Origin: Xylocopa sonorina
Taxonomy: Eukaryota; Arthropoda; Insecta; Hymenoptera; Apidae
Reading direction: 5' to 3'
Assembly: GCF_050948175.1 (NCBI RefSeq)
Contig: NC_135205.1
Location: 6,361,795-6,425,794, forward strand
Length of the DNA: 64,000 nt
Below the pieces are notes generated by a model. That model saw only the letters and a list, made by a program, of their open reading frames with translations. It was not told the DNA's origin and did no database searches. The translations under genes were made by a program, and so were the position numbers. This document shows positions 20,901 to 30,273 of the stretch, piece after piece; the first letter of the stretch is position 1; every line of letters begins with the position of its first letter.

Positions 20901-23379
20901 TTACACAGAACACATTCGTTGATTGAAATAGGATAGAATTGATTTATAAATTTATTTGGTTCTCAGAATGAAAGATCTAGAATCCAAATTAGCCGAAAGG
21001 GATGCAATGATTAGAGTCCTTCAGAAACATACATACGACAAGGATAGTAGTAGCAGCAGTGGTGTTGGTAGCTATCCTGCTGCGCACTCGTCTCACTCGA
21101 GTACATCAGCGGACCATCATACTGCGCTGACAAGTACACCAGAACTCGGTAAATGACTTTCTCACGAAAGTTCGGCACAAATGTTTGTGTAAAACCAACA
21201 ATTAAGTTTTGTTTGTTACTTGTTTTTTGTTTAACAGTAAGCAGTGTACTAGGCAGTGGCAGTGGTTATGGAAGTACCGGCTCGTACGGTGTTACGGACA
21301 GTTACAAGTATCGAAAACAAGGCAGCTTCGAGCAAACGAATAAAAGTCTCGATGATCAGTTAAAAGAGCTAGACTCCCAACTACTTAGTAAGGTATGCAA
21401 GATCCAAGTAAACGTATAGTTAGTAAACATAAAAACTATCTCGCGGCAATGAAATCAATTTTTAAATAAGAGTAGATCTGTAGAAATTGATTGGAACTAA
21501 AATTTTATTTATTGGTCATTTCATAGACATTTTATGAAATTTTCTTTTCTTTTTTTCTGGTATGTAGTACTATCTTCGTTCAATTTAATGTTTTTTTTTT
21601 CGTGGTGTTAAATCTTTTAGTGATTACTTTAGCTTTTATAGCTACAGGCGACTATGAAAGTATTACAGATTGTACGGTAAAAGTAATTCCAATGTTATAT
21701 TTGAGTTGGTGTGGACGAATATAGTTGATGCGTTATTTATTAAAACTATATTTTGTTTGATAATTAAATACTTTTGCATTAAACATAAAACGAGGAAGGA
21801 ACAGTGCGGATGAACCTTGGTTCGATCGTAAAAGTAATTCAGCGTATTGAATAAATAATACATCAACTATATTTTTATCTTGTGTTTACTGTTGCCATTT
21901 ATTGCATAACAGCAATGTGTGTTCTATTGATTTTTTTACTAGTTTTTATATATATTTTTTATTCTCTGCTTTGTTAGTAAAACATATACAAGGTACGCTT
22001 TTTAAAATTTTAAACAAGCGTCTGACTGATTTGCGCTTCATTAAAGAGCTTAATTTTGAACGCGAAGGAAAGAGATATAGATACCGTATCGTATGAAAAG
22101 CGAACTCTGTATAAGTCATAGGAGAATATCGATAGATAATATACATGTAACGAATGCATTTTACAGTGCTCGTTTTGACATAAAAATTTAGTAAACTGTA
22201 CTTTCACTAATACAAATTTTTGTGTGCCATTGATTTTTCGTTTTACGATTAACCGTTTACAATCACTCAAGTTTTTTACAACGTATCTAGTTTAGACGAT
22301 AAAAACAGAAACGGACAACGTTTCCCACTTTCCGATTTAATCCAACTAACCCACCGCAAGTCCAATCCTGAGTGATCCCAGAGTGTGCATGCGCTGTTGT
22401 GGCGAGCACTAACCCCATTTCCAGGTCCCGGGCTCTCCTTCTCCAACGCGGGTCTGTCTTTCTCTTGTTTCAGCGGGCACTTTGCTGTTTTCCAGGATTC
22501 TCTAATCCAGGCACTGCGTCGCGAAAAGGAAAAATACCCAAGCCATTATTGGCGGGTGTAGATAGCACAGGTACCTCGAGCACCGCCTCGAGCAAGAGTC
22601 GCTTGTTGGACGACTCGGGTGGCGACCCAGTCTCGCCTGGTATCATGGAGTTCTCTAGCGCAGCCTCGAGGCTGAAAGGCACTGTGTCGAGACTGTCGGA
22701 CGGTAAGCCCGAGGACATGATGCTGTTGGAGAAGCAGGGCAGAAGCTCGCAGAGGCAAAGGATGCAGGAGGGGGAGCCGCGTCGCGCTGGCAGTCTACCA
22801 CCTAGCTCGTTACCGCGGCCGCCTAAGAATGTGAAATCGGCAGGCTCGCGTTATTGCAGACTTAGCGACACGGAGACTCGCAAGAAGTCGGACCCAGGCC
22901 CGGCGTTGGACTCGTCCGCGAGCATGAAAGTGCGCGACGCCAGTAACTGCAACATCGAGTACGGTCGATTCGATGCGAAGGCTCAACGTCGAAAGAAATC
23001 GTCCGGTACCGAGCTGTTGGGTGGGAACAATTCGTTGAAGAAACCGTCCTCCACGACTGGCCACGAATACGAGCGTCTACAGGGTGAGAACGTCCACAAG
23101 AAGCAGCCTTCGAATTCGGAGACGAAGCACAGGGAAACGCAGAGCCGCTCGCTGATACCACCACCGTCTCGTCGTATTGGAGAGTACGGTCGCCTAAGCG
23201 ATGGCACCTTGAGGAAGCAGACCGGTTCACGGGGACAGAGCACCGGGAGTACGGTCAGCAGCAAGAGCGGAGGACGCGATTCTGGCGGCACTGCCAGCAG
23301 CGAGGCGTCTACGTCGTCCTTGCCACCCTCTAAAGCGAGATCCATACCCCGCCCGAGCAACTACCGCATTCAGTTTTAA
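17846..23379 (+). CDS. Angiomotin family protein (AMOT), 1,090 aa, twelve exons
   Basis: I join 17846-17924, 18008-18189, 18432-18694, 18893-19088, 19213-19502, 19589-19989, 20076-20221, 20297-20634, 20752-20886, 20967-21148, 21238-21392 and 22474-23379. All junctions are GT/AG and all phases agree. The N-terminus has RQEPQGQENQ (60-69), matching the motif conserved in vertebrate AMOT proteins. A PPxY WW-ligand (PPSY, 286-289) and the related VPSY (251-254) follow. Residues about 359-789 form the angiomotin coiled coil (KKQVYVERV, EARSEKMRHMDEVHAAQKK, ESKLAERDAMIRVLQKH). The tail ends in a PDZ-type C-terminus (RIQF). Angiomotins bind YAP/Yorkie, F-actin and Patj-type polarity scaffolds at junctions and act in Hippo signalling. 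ATG 17846 is the first in frame; upstream coding exons cannot be excluded. Alternative splicing of the last intron would change the tail. Confidence 0.92.
18008..18189 (+). CDS. AMOT coding exon 2 (RQEPQGQE motif)
   Basis: Residues 27-87. Contains HTARQEPQGQENQ, the strongest N-terminal family signature; in vertebrates it precedes an LPTYEEA WW-ligand, which is absent here. Acceptor TTTAATAG|GTGG, donor ACAA|GTAAGT (phase 0). Confidence 0.9.
18432..18694 (+). CDS. AMOT coding exon 3 (12-residue tandem repeat)
   Basis: Residues 88-174 and part of 175. It starts GNLLNRNSLKDS. Nearly four copies of a 12-residue unit (NRNSLKDSLNGS) follow at 18444-18581. No counterpart in vertebrate angiomotins is known to me. 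The exon ends SWVPSGR. Acceptor TTTAG|GGTAAC, donor GGAAG|GTAATG (phase 2). Confidence 0.9.
18444..18581 (+). repeat. 36-bp coding tandem repeat in AMOT exon 3
   Basis: Units start at 18444, 18480, 18516 and 18552; the fourth is cut to 30 bases. Peptide versions are NRNSLKDSLNGS, NRNSLKENLNGS, NRNSLKDSINGS and NRNSLKDNLS. Third-position changes outnumber amino-acid changes, so the repeat is kept at protein level. Confidence 0.9.
18893..19088 (+). CDS. AMOT coding exon 4
   Basis: Residues about 175-240: LSGVVREHGDMGYLYCDGG, then a Ser/Asn/Asp-rich linker ending IPDDYLSQSQ. It is probably disordered. Acceptor TTTTAG|GTTGTC, donor TCACAG|GTGATT (phase 0). Confidence 0.88.
19213..19502 (+). CDS. 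AMOT coding exon 5 (WW-ligand motifs)
   Basis: Residues 241-336 plus two bases. VLKHLAKEVKVPSYNKL carries VPSY (251-254), near the L/PPxY consensus. KPPPSYMSVLLPLKNK carries a canonical PPxY (286-289). SRSQPDLS downstream is a 14-3-3/phosphosite-like serine cluster. PPxY and LPxY motifs of angiomotins bind the WW domains of YAP, Kibra and Nedd4-family ligases. Donor CCACG|GTGATT (phase 2). Confidence 0.9.
19589..19989 (+). CDS. AMOT coding exon 6 (start of coiled coil)
   Basis: Residues 337-470 plus one base. SEMIQIVIQENSALKLELER, CYSKVAKSQKLEQEIAKV and SSERREKLERAARLRLQND correspond to the start of the angiomotin coiled-coil homology region, which binds lipids and dimerises in vertebrate members. 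Acceptor TTTATAG|ACCTC, donor CACAAA|GTATGT (phase 1). Confidence 0.93.
20076..20221 (+). CDS. AMOT coding exon 7
   Basis: Residues 471-519: NKELAAAKERQEIELAAQRA, QRTHIDILDTALTNAQGNVV and RLEEE, clearly angiomotin coiled coil. Acceptor ATGGTAG|ATAAA, donor GAAGAG|GTAATG (phase 0). Confidence 0.93.
20297..20634 (+). CDS. AMOT coding exon 8 (coil with Gly9 insert)
   Basis: Residues 520-631 plus two bases. CRKKQVYVERVGQLQRALSS and KWEQRYLEESALRQAAIDAA match the family coil. A run of nine glycines (565-573), encoded by GGC/GGT, interrupts the coil between ERELRE and the GETIAELKRRIRERDEK segment. Acceptor GTTACAG|TGTCGG, donor CCAAA|GTGAGT (phase 2). Confidence 0.93.
20752..20886 (+). CDS. AMOT coding exon 9
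   Basis: Residues 632-676 plus two bases: DAKIAALEKTSQDAEKLIAE, ARSEKMRHMDEVHAAQKK and LADLES. This is the best-conserved coil segment of the gene. Acceptor AATTAG|GGACG, donor TCTAG|GTAACA (phase 2). Confidence 0.93.
20967..21148 (+). CDS. AMOT coding exon 10
   Basis: Residues 677-737 plus one base. MKDLESKLAERDAMIRVLQK ends the main coil. A Ser/His-rich flexible stretch (DSSSSSGVGS, AAHSSHSSTSADHH) follows. Acceptor TTCTCAG|AATG, donor CTCG|GTAAAT (phase 1). Confidence 0.9.
21238..21392 (+). CDS. AMOT coding exon 11 (two overlapping donors)
   Basis: Residues 738-789: VSSVLGSGSGYGSTGSYG, then YRKQGSFEQTNKSLDDQLK and ELDSQLLSK, where a leucine heptad resumes. Donor 2 (AGTAAG|GTATGC) ends the exon at 21392 in phase 0. 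Donor 1 (CTTA|GTAAGG) would end it at 21387 in phase 1. Acceptor TTTAACAG|TAAGC. Confidence 0.85.
21393..22473 (+). other. Last AMOT intron
   Basis: AT-rich, about 1.08 kb, with no supported internal exon; short open frames inside it are closed quickly and lack motifs. It ends with a very strong polypyrimidine tract (TCTGTCTTTCTCTTGTTTCAG). A second AG lies 22 bases farther on. Confidence 0.7.
22474..23379 (+). CDS. AMOT coding exon 12, long C-terminal tail
   Basis: Residues 790-1090 when acceptor 22473 is joined to donor 21392. It is much more GC-rich than the exons before it. The tail is Ser/Arg/Lys/Gly-rich, with a RLSDG motif at about 863 and four YxR-type repeats starting at residues 916, 952, 988 and 1027. 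It ends SIPRPSNYRIQF, a possible class II PDZ ligand. The sustained open frame over 300 codons with consistent synonymous choices supports real coding. The alternative acceptor at 22495 changes the frame (see next entry). Confidence 0.8.
   Translation, partial: RALCCFPGFSNPGTASRKGKIPKPLLAGVDSTGTSSTASSKSRLLDDSGGDPVSPGIMEFSSAASRLKGTVSRLSDGKPEDMMLLEKQGRSSQRQRMQEGEPRRAGSLPPSSLPRPPKNVKSAGSRYCRLSDTETRKKSDPGPALDSSASMKVRDASNCNIEYGRFDAKAQRRKKSSGTELLGGNNSLKKPSSTTGHEYERLQGENVHKKQPSNSETKHRETQSRSLIPPPSRRIGEYGRLSDGTLRKQTGSRGQSTGSTVSSKSGGRDSGGTASSEASTSSLPPSKARSIPRPSNYRIQF
22496..22561 (+). CDS. Alternative short AMOT terminus in a second frame
   Basis: Joining donor 21392 (phase 0) to the acceptor TTTTCCAG at 22495 reads DSLIQALRREKEKY, then PSHYWRV and TAG (22559-22561). 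That gives about 810 residues. Leu/Ile fall at heptad positions that continue ELDSQLLSK from exon 11, and KDSLIQALRRE resembles the ERDAMIRVLQKH unit upstream. The end WRV fits a class II PDZ ligand. The same 63 coding bases read FSNPGTASRKGKIPK in the long frame. I infer a genuine isoform, but transcripts are needed. Confidence 0.5.
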   Translation, partial: DSLIQALRREKEKYPSHYWRV

Positions 23380-23773
23380 TTCGTACCCTTTGGAGCATCC
23401 GGTTATAGTCTTCCCCAGCCCAAACAGGAGTCTTACGAAAGGACACGTTCTTCTAAAGTAGAGCACACGTCACGAGCAACTGGAGGGACACAAGTTCCCA
23501 TACTTTATCTTCCACTTATCGAAATCGTCCTTTTTATCAAATATATGCTCGTCCTATTGTCTCGAGTACTTTTCATGGGAAAGTACATTTTAATTGCGGT
23601 AGACGACGGCTAAGAAAAGAGAAAATCAAAAACAAGACCGACTCTGGGAGTGTCTCTGCTTCCTCCTTCAGCAGTTCGGAACGCACGTAGAATCCTAATC
23701 ATTACATATGCACGCGTAATGCGCCAACACAGCCATAATATTAAACGACGCGTTAGTTCCCATCACTATCATT

Positions 23774-23779
23774 AATAAA
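23774..23779 (+). terminator. Candidate AMOT polyadenylation signal
   Basis: AATAAA, the first canonical hexamer after the AMOT stop, 395 bases downstream. No obvious GU-rich element follows at once. Later AATAAA sites at 26139-26144 and 26427 allow longer transcripts. Confidence 0.4.
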
Positions 23780-24226
23780 CGCAGAAGCGAAGCCGATTGC
23801 ACGACATAGCGAGAAACTACGGTATATCGTTGCGTGGCGATAGTGCATGACCTAGTCATTACCAAAGTAACTTCTGTTATGAAAACGGAATTGATTTCCT
23901 CTCGTCTCTTACACACTGTGCCTACGTCTAGGAACACTGCGGCCTTGTCAAATATACATATACATATATATGTATACATACATACATATATATATTCATA
24001 TAGTCGCGCGGAGAATTTGTGCCTTGTTAAAGACTGCGTGAAAAGAAAAATGAAGCGATCGATATAACTACTGTAGGAATAAGAGAATACGGTTCAGAAA
24101 GTCTCAGAATTCGGGAGGACGAGTGTTCTTCGATGATCACGTTGTTCTTCGAATTTGTATCTTTATCCTTACGCATTTGCGCGTGTGCCTTGTGACAGCA
24201 TTTTGTCTCCCTTTTTTTCGTTTTAC

Positions 24227-24269
24227 GTATCTTTGAGATCGTTTCCTGTTGGAAACGCTACAAAGATAC
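24227..24269 (+). ncRNA. Stem-loop in AMOT downstream region
   Basis: GTATCTTTG (24227-24235) pairs with CAAAGATAC (24261-24269). CGTTTCC (24240-24246) pairs with GGAAACG (24251-24257). The internal loop is AGAT/CTA and the tetraloop TGTT. It is too short for a typical pre-miRNA and does not match a miRNA I recognise; it is more likely a 3' UTR structural element. Confidence 0.3.
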
Positions 24270-24300
24270 AGGGATAAGCCCATGGTCGGATTTCGCTTTT

Positions 24301-27300
24301 CGCGGGGAAAGCGAAACCGTTGAAAGACGAACGAATATTCGATTGCTCGTATTGCACAGCGAGGGATTCGATTAGTATATATATATATATAATATATATA
24401 TTTTATATAATCACATTTTTGTGTGTACGTGTCTCGATTCGACGGATTTCGATCGCTCTTCGCACAGCGATGGAAATTACGTAAATCGTTAACGATTATT
24501 TGCTTTATTTAAAACAAAATGATAACCGTAACGACAGTGCGCGTCTGTGTGTGTGTATGTATGTCCGTGTGAATCGTATGTAATAGTTAGAGATAATATA
24601 TTTTGCGATGTGAAACAGTTTCGCGAGAGCTTACACCTCGTCACGAAGGTGTACTTTCTTTTGTCCTGCTTGAAGTTTTTTAACGCATCTTGACGAAACT
24701 ATCGACGACGGCACTTGCGTCTTCAGTTAAGGCCCTCTATGTAGCGATTTTTCTATTTTCCAGGATATTTTGAAATATTTCGACTTCCGTTAGATGTTTT
24801 ACACTTTTTTTTTAAACAAAGCTGATGGTCCTATACATCTCGTAGGACTCGTATATGCTCTACAGATGGTTTTATTAGTTTGTAGTGTTACTTTTTGTGG
24901 ATGTTATTAGAACAATCAAACTAAGGAGGACAGAGATAATTCTGATCAAGAATGTGCACTCTTTAGGGAGAATATTTTCTACGTCGTATTTCTTGTTTTC
25001 AGGATGTTTTTCGTTTTTCCGAACGATCACGTGCGTGTCTCTTCTCTGTTTAAACGGTTCGTTACGCAAAATCAGACCACATTCGAATTGAACTAATCGG
25101 TTGAGAATCAGGACGAAGATATTATCATGTTCAAGTATGCGTAACATATGTAGCTTTTATACTTCCACTTCTCATTTCTAAAATTATACTAAAAGTACTA
25201 CGAAAGCGTACTGGGAAAGTAGTAATAATTTATGCGACTGACAAGTCGAACGTGTCATGTGATTTCAAGCGTTGAATCGCAATACTATAATGATCTTCGT
25301 AATTAGTATAGGTACCTATAAGACTGAAAAAAATTAATACAGACGAAACAAATTTTCTTCTTCGCGATTTGCCACCATGTGTTTTCTCCCTCGCCCCTTT
25401 TATCACTTGTCTTCTATCGCCTTTGTGCGCGTGTACACATTCACACCTACATACACACATACACACATAGACAGACATACAATAATTACGCACACAAACC
25501 TACATGTACACGTATAAAACCGAAGTTGGTGCGCGTAACATGAATTCACGTACATTAAAACGTGTATTGTTCACGATATGAGTTCCTTGATAACTACAGG
25601 GACATTCGTGGTAAATATAACGGAAATTTCATTAGCATTCTCTGTAATCCCTTCGACGAATGGTACGTAGCCGGTTGAAAGAGAGAAAGAATGAAAAGAA
25701 AGGAAGAGGGAAGGAAGAGGGAAACAAAGTCTTTTCTTTTTTTCCGTTGTGCGTGTAACGTCGTTGTTTCTGCGGAGACGTCGGAAATTTTTGGACGAAC
25801 CCTTCATTTTTGTCTCGCGCGAAACGTAGAGTGAAAAGAAAAAGGAAAACAAAAGAAAAAAAATGCGTAGAATGCCAAAGCAAGTTAGGACGCCGCACAC
25901 TACGATTTATGACGATAAATATGTTTTTAATATAACTTAGCGTATTTATTTGTTTTCGTTTTTTGTGTTAATTATCTATTTTACGTATAGGGTGAATTTT
26001 CTATCGATTCTATTCTACCCCCTCCCTTATTTTTTCGTGGACGTTGTAGAAGGATGCGTTTCTCTAGAAAACCACTTCCGTTTTGAAGTACGCGAGTCCT
26101 GTGCGATGGTGAAGACGAGAATTTCGAACCGAACGATGACCAATAAAAGACTCACCATGTACGCATAGGGTGTTCGTTACGATACGATTTGTTGAATGAA
26201 AGATCTCTGGTCTACTTTGCTCGTTCGCAGTAACAGTTGTACTATTCGATAAGTTTCGAGTTTGAGATTTCAGTGGCATTGGATATTCGAAAAGTGAACT
26301 GTTATTTCCGGTGGTCTTTAAAAGTAGTCTCTTTCTGATCAGTCGAGAGCATTCTCCGCTACGAAGATCTCAAACTTGCATTCAGACGGAAGGTAAACGC
26401 ATAGGACATTTTTTGTAGAAATTCGAAATAAAAATTTGACTTATATATAACAGACATCTTGTTTCTTACTTCATATTACTTTCATAAGTAATTTTTACAC
26501 TTCAAAAAGTTTTTATACTTCACTTAGGCGTAATACGTGTACCTAGATGTATAGTATGCCTATCGTATTATTCTATCGCCCTATCCTCCCATATAACGAT
26601 GTACCAGTCACATGAGATGATTATCACGCGTGGATTTTTTATTGTTTGTGCTGTAACACACATTGATGGCGATGTAGAACATATTGGATATGGGAACGGC
26701 CAACGACGTACCGTTCTTTTTTTTCCTCTCAAAGTAAAAATATTCTATACGCGAGTCCATCTTTTATACACAACAATTTTAAAACGCGCGTTCAAACTCG
26801 TCAAACTTACATTTTACGGAAAGAATTAACCAAGTTTTTCAATTTAGATTAGCGAACTTTTTTGCTAGGCTGTGCGTAACATTTTACTGATTTTTGTCAC
26901 GAAATATCCCTCTGAAAACTATAGGTAACGAGGGGAGAAAGATAACGTTAAATGGGCGAATGTTCTATTCTTCTCTCAAAACCTGATGTTCAAAAATTGT
27001 AGTGAAGAGAGTTTTGAATATTAAACGAAACCTAAAATGTTTGCTTGTCAAATTCTGCGTTGCAAGTATGCACATGCACACCAGATGTTGATTCAATCTT
27101 TGCAGCGGGTGACTCGGGAGGGTGCATCGTAACTGTAGGTCTTTAGTGCGTAATACGATTCTCTAAAATGTGTCCCAAGCTTTCACTCGATTTTTAAAAC
27201 GAAACTTTACATAGAAATATTTTGAAATTCGTTTCTCGTATCATCGTTACCCTCGCAAAGCAATTTCGGAGCCTGTCGCACTTTCGATCTAATCACCCCT

Positions 27301-27400
27301 TTTTTCGCGAAATTTTTCGAGAAATTACATCTTTCAGCTTTCCTGGGACTCGTCTGGTTACATTAGGTCGGGGGTGTACACGTTTTTTAGTCGAGAGCAA
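24301..27400. other. Intergenic spacer
   Basis: AT-rich, with a TA repeat (24375-24409), a CA-rich tract (25441-25482) and a purine-rich patch (25,675-25,725). No exon or RNA gene was recognised. AATAAA at 26139 and 26427 could serve distal AMOT 3' ends. Confidence 0.45.
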
Positions 27401-28877
27401 TATCGCTCAACGCGTCTATACGAACGGTTGGAAAAGGACTGCGGCAGAATGGGGCGGAAGCGTGATCCAGACAATCGGTTCACCGTATGCCCGTAGGATC
27501 CATGGTATCTTGACGACATTTTCCGTCGATTTTCCGCATCTGCGTTGTTCTCCTGGTCGTGTCAAGTACTTTGCGTGCGCAGTGCGCTCGCTGGCCGTAG
27601 GGGTTGGGAGGTGCAGTCGGATGCTGGTCGTCCGCGCGGCTCGTGCCCGTTCGGCGACGCTCGGCAATCTCCGTGGATCTCTGCGGGGGTAGAGGCCTCC
27701 TTCCCTTTCGAGCTACTCACAGTGTTCACACTCCCGCGTAGGTGTGCGGCGGTACATACGAGTTTTATTTCTTCGTCGCGCGATCGAGTGATGAGTAAGT
27801 ACGCGTTCGTATCCCTTAGATTACGTGTGATACGCGAGTCGCCACGCTGCTTGTAGACAGGATAACGAGTGAAGCACGCGGTAAACCAGACGCTGGCAAG
27901 TTAATCGAGAACTGACAACGAAAGGAGCACGAGACTGGCGGATAAGTCGCGAGTGTGCACCGGGGACCGGCAGAAAAAGGGGATGATTCCTGTCAGAAGA
28001 CTCTCGTATCCGGAAGCGAACGAGCCTGATCAAGAAACGAAGTCGATTTTTGTGCGGATGCTCTAGTGAAAGCGACCAGCTTCTCGATGCTGTCGAAAAC
28101 CACGGACGGAATTGGAATGCAGTGATTCCACGTTCTTTGACAGTTCACCTGTTACGAGCGGACCCGCGGTGCGGCGTTAGCCCCTCGACCGATCGATCTA
28201 TCGAACGTGTCGATCCATAAGCTCGTGCGCTTTAAATTCGCGTGGCATTCCGCTGTTGGACACGGGTTCGTCTTGACATCGTGCGTTTTCGAAGGAAGCA
28301 ACTGAGTCATTTGAAATCCTTGAGCCAGCGGAGTGCGCGCAATCGGTAGTTTTTATCGGAAACAACTCTCGTTCGTTTCGACTCGACGTTTCTTTTCCGT
28401 GTCAACGTGAAAGTGAACTTTGAATAACGACAGCCAACGCTTCAACTCCAAATCGGTATCGAAGAAACGAAGATTCTAGAAACGTGCTAAGTGAAAGAGA
28501 TCAACGATCGAGTAAGGAGAAACGGAACGGAGTAATACAGATAGATGAGAATTTCTCGCGACGAAACTTGTTCCACGTTCGAGATACATCGATCTGATGA
28601 TAGATTGCTTGATCGAGTGAAATATCTGCGCAACTTCTAAAATACAACAGCGAAACGAACGTGTCATTGATCGGAATCCGCCAAGAGACTTGTTATTGTC
28701 GACTTCACGGTAAATATACTACGTAAAATCCGTGAATGGAAACTGTAAACTGACTTGTTTCTTGGAAACGAAAGCAGTACGGTCGGCGATAGTGCGAGTG
28801 GAACTACTTTGTGTTTACATACATTCTTTCGTGTTCGGTGTGTTTTTCTATGGTTCTGTAACGGAGTGCGACCGACC
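27401..28877 (+). promoter_or_regulatory. Promoter and 5' UTR region of the signal-peptide gene
   Basis: Composition turns GC/CpG-rich at about 27,540-27,760 and stays mixed up to the ATG at 28878. A strong donor-like TGA|GTAAGT lies at 27795, so the leader may be spliced. I found no convincing TATA box; initiator-like words such as TGCAGTCGG (27613-27621) are present but weak. There are several upstream ATGs, as is common in long insect leaders. Confidence 0.4.
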
Positions 28878-28959
28878 ATGAAGGAGTACGGAGCGAAGCT
28901 GTCACCGATGAGGTTGATCCTGATTTTCACCGTCTTTTCCACCACCGCCATTGTTAAAG
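28878..28959 (+). CDS. First coding exon: signal peptide of a secreted or membrane protein
   Basis: ATG in an excellent context (CGACCATGAAG) opens 27 codons. These encode a short charged head (MKEYGAKLSPMR), a hydrophobic core (LILIFTVF) and a small-residue region (STTAIVK). That is the n/h/c layout of a cleavable signal peptide. The donor AAAG|GTTAGT is in phase 1, the usual phase for an intron just after a signal peptide in Ig, receptor and adhesion genes. No later exon was found in the remaining 35 kb. A very long first coding intron is typical of neural cell-surface genes. The family cannot be named from this exon. Alternative: a chance open frame, which the Kozak, hydrophobic core and donor together make less likely. 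Confidence 0.6.
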
Positions 28960-30253
28960 GTTAGTGACCAACGATCCTTTATCAATTTCTGTGTATCGTT
29001 GTTGGTCCGCTGTCTACGATTTGCGTCCGTAATTATTGTACCTCAGCTTGCATCAACTTTCTGTCTTTATAAATACCCTTCGATGTTAGAACAAATTATA
29101 GCGTATCTCCATCGGTTCTGCGTAAATGTTATTCTCGTTTACGTGCTTCAGTAACAGCCGATTTTGCATTTAATTTAAAATGTTATTCTCCATCAAGTAC
29201 TTGGTTCCCACGTTGTGCTAATTTCCATCGAGGCAACTATTCGTGTATTTTCAATGGAACCTGTAACGTTACGCGTTATCTCAGGGAAGCTTTATGCTTT
29301 TAATGAACCCGGTTGCTCGCGTTAAGGCCATCCGAAACGTTATCTTGGAAGAGTGCGAACGGGAAAAAGCGAGTGGATGCTTCAGCATCGATGGAAAGTA
29401 GCTTGAAACATGCGACGCGATGCATCTCGATACGCGATATCGTTTCGTGGAAGTACTCGCGTTGAAAATTGCACGAAAGCCGGAGGGCAGAATAAAAGGC
29501 AAGGAAAGCGTCCACGTTTGTCGTGTTATTAGCCGCTTGCGCGGGTAATTATTTCGCGGAGAATGTTTCGGAGCGGCAATTAGAAGTCGAACCGATCCCG
29601 AAGCACCGTGTACAGCGACGGGCAGAGGCGAACGATCTCCGTGCACGGAACCGAACGATCGAACCTGGGACACGATAAAGAAAATACGCGGCGGGAATTG
29701 GATCTGGCAAAATTGCGCCAAAAGGCGGCCATCCAATCATTCAGCTGACCAATCACTCGGTAAATGGAACCGTGACCCATCTCTCCGCTGAATGCGGAAC
29801 CGGTTTTTTGTTTTTTGCATTTATCAACCTTTGTCCTCTCCCTCGTTCTCCCACGTCGCCGTTGTCGTCGCCGCGTCGTTATTATCAGCGTACTTTATAT
29901 GGATTTCGTTGTTTGTCGCGAGAGTATCGACGCTCTTTGAGATTTTATCGGCCCACCAGCGCGGATAGCGTGACTTTAAATGTAATGTTCTTTTCATCTC
30001 TCATTTTTGCCAGTGTTTCGTTACTTTTCCTCTTTTAACGAACGAAGAATATTCGATAAGTTTCACCAATTGTGTAGTTTTTGGAGCACACGCGTTCGAA
30101 ATATTAGTAGCATTGGAAGTGTGAAGGTCTCTTTTTTAAAGAGAAGTTTAACCGAGTCGAAAGAGAAGTTAAGTTTCCGTAAGAGACGCAAAAAGATTTG
30201 TTGGCTAGCTGTATATTTCCAGCAGAACTCCGTAATTGCGCCATGGCAGTTAA

Positions 30254-30273
30254 TTAACCGGAAGGCCGGTTAA
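30254..30273. other. 8-bp hairpin with CCGG-core arms
   Basis: TTAACCGG (30254-30261) and CCGGTTAA (30266-30273) flank AAGG. Each arm holds an AACCGG half-site resembling a Grainyhead-type site. A further ACCGGT lies about 50 bp downstream. Confidence 0.35.

Larger units (their letters stand above)
23380..24300 (+). other. AMOT 3' UTR (probable)
   Basis: Follows the TAA at 23377-23379. The first canonical AATAAA is at 23774-23779. A TA-rich simple repeat (23951-24002) and a two-part hairpin (24227-24269) lie farther on and may belong to a longer 3' UTR. No coding frame is supported. Confidence 0.55.
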
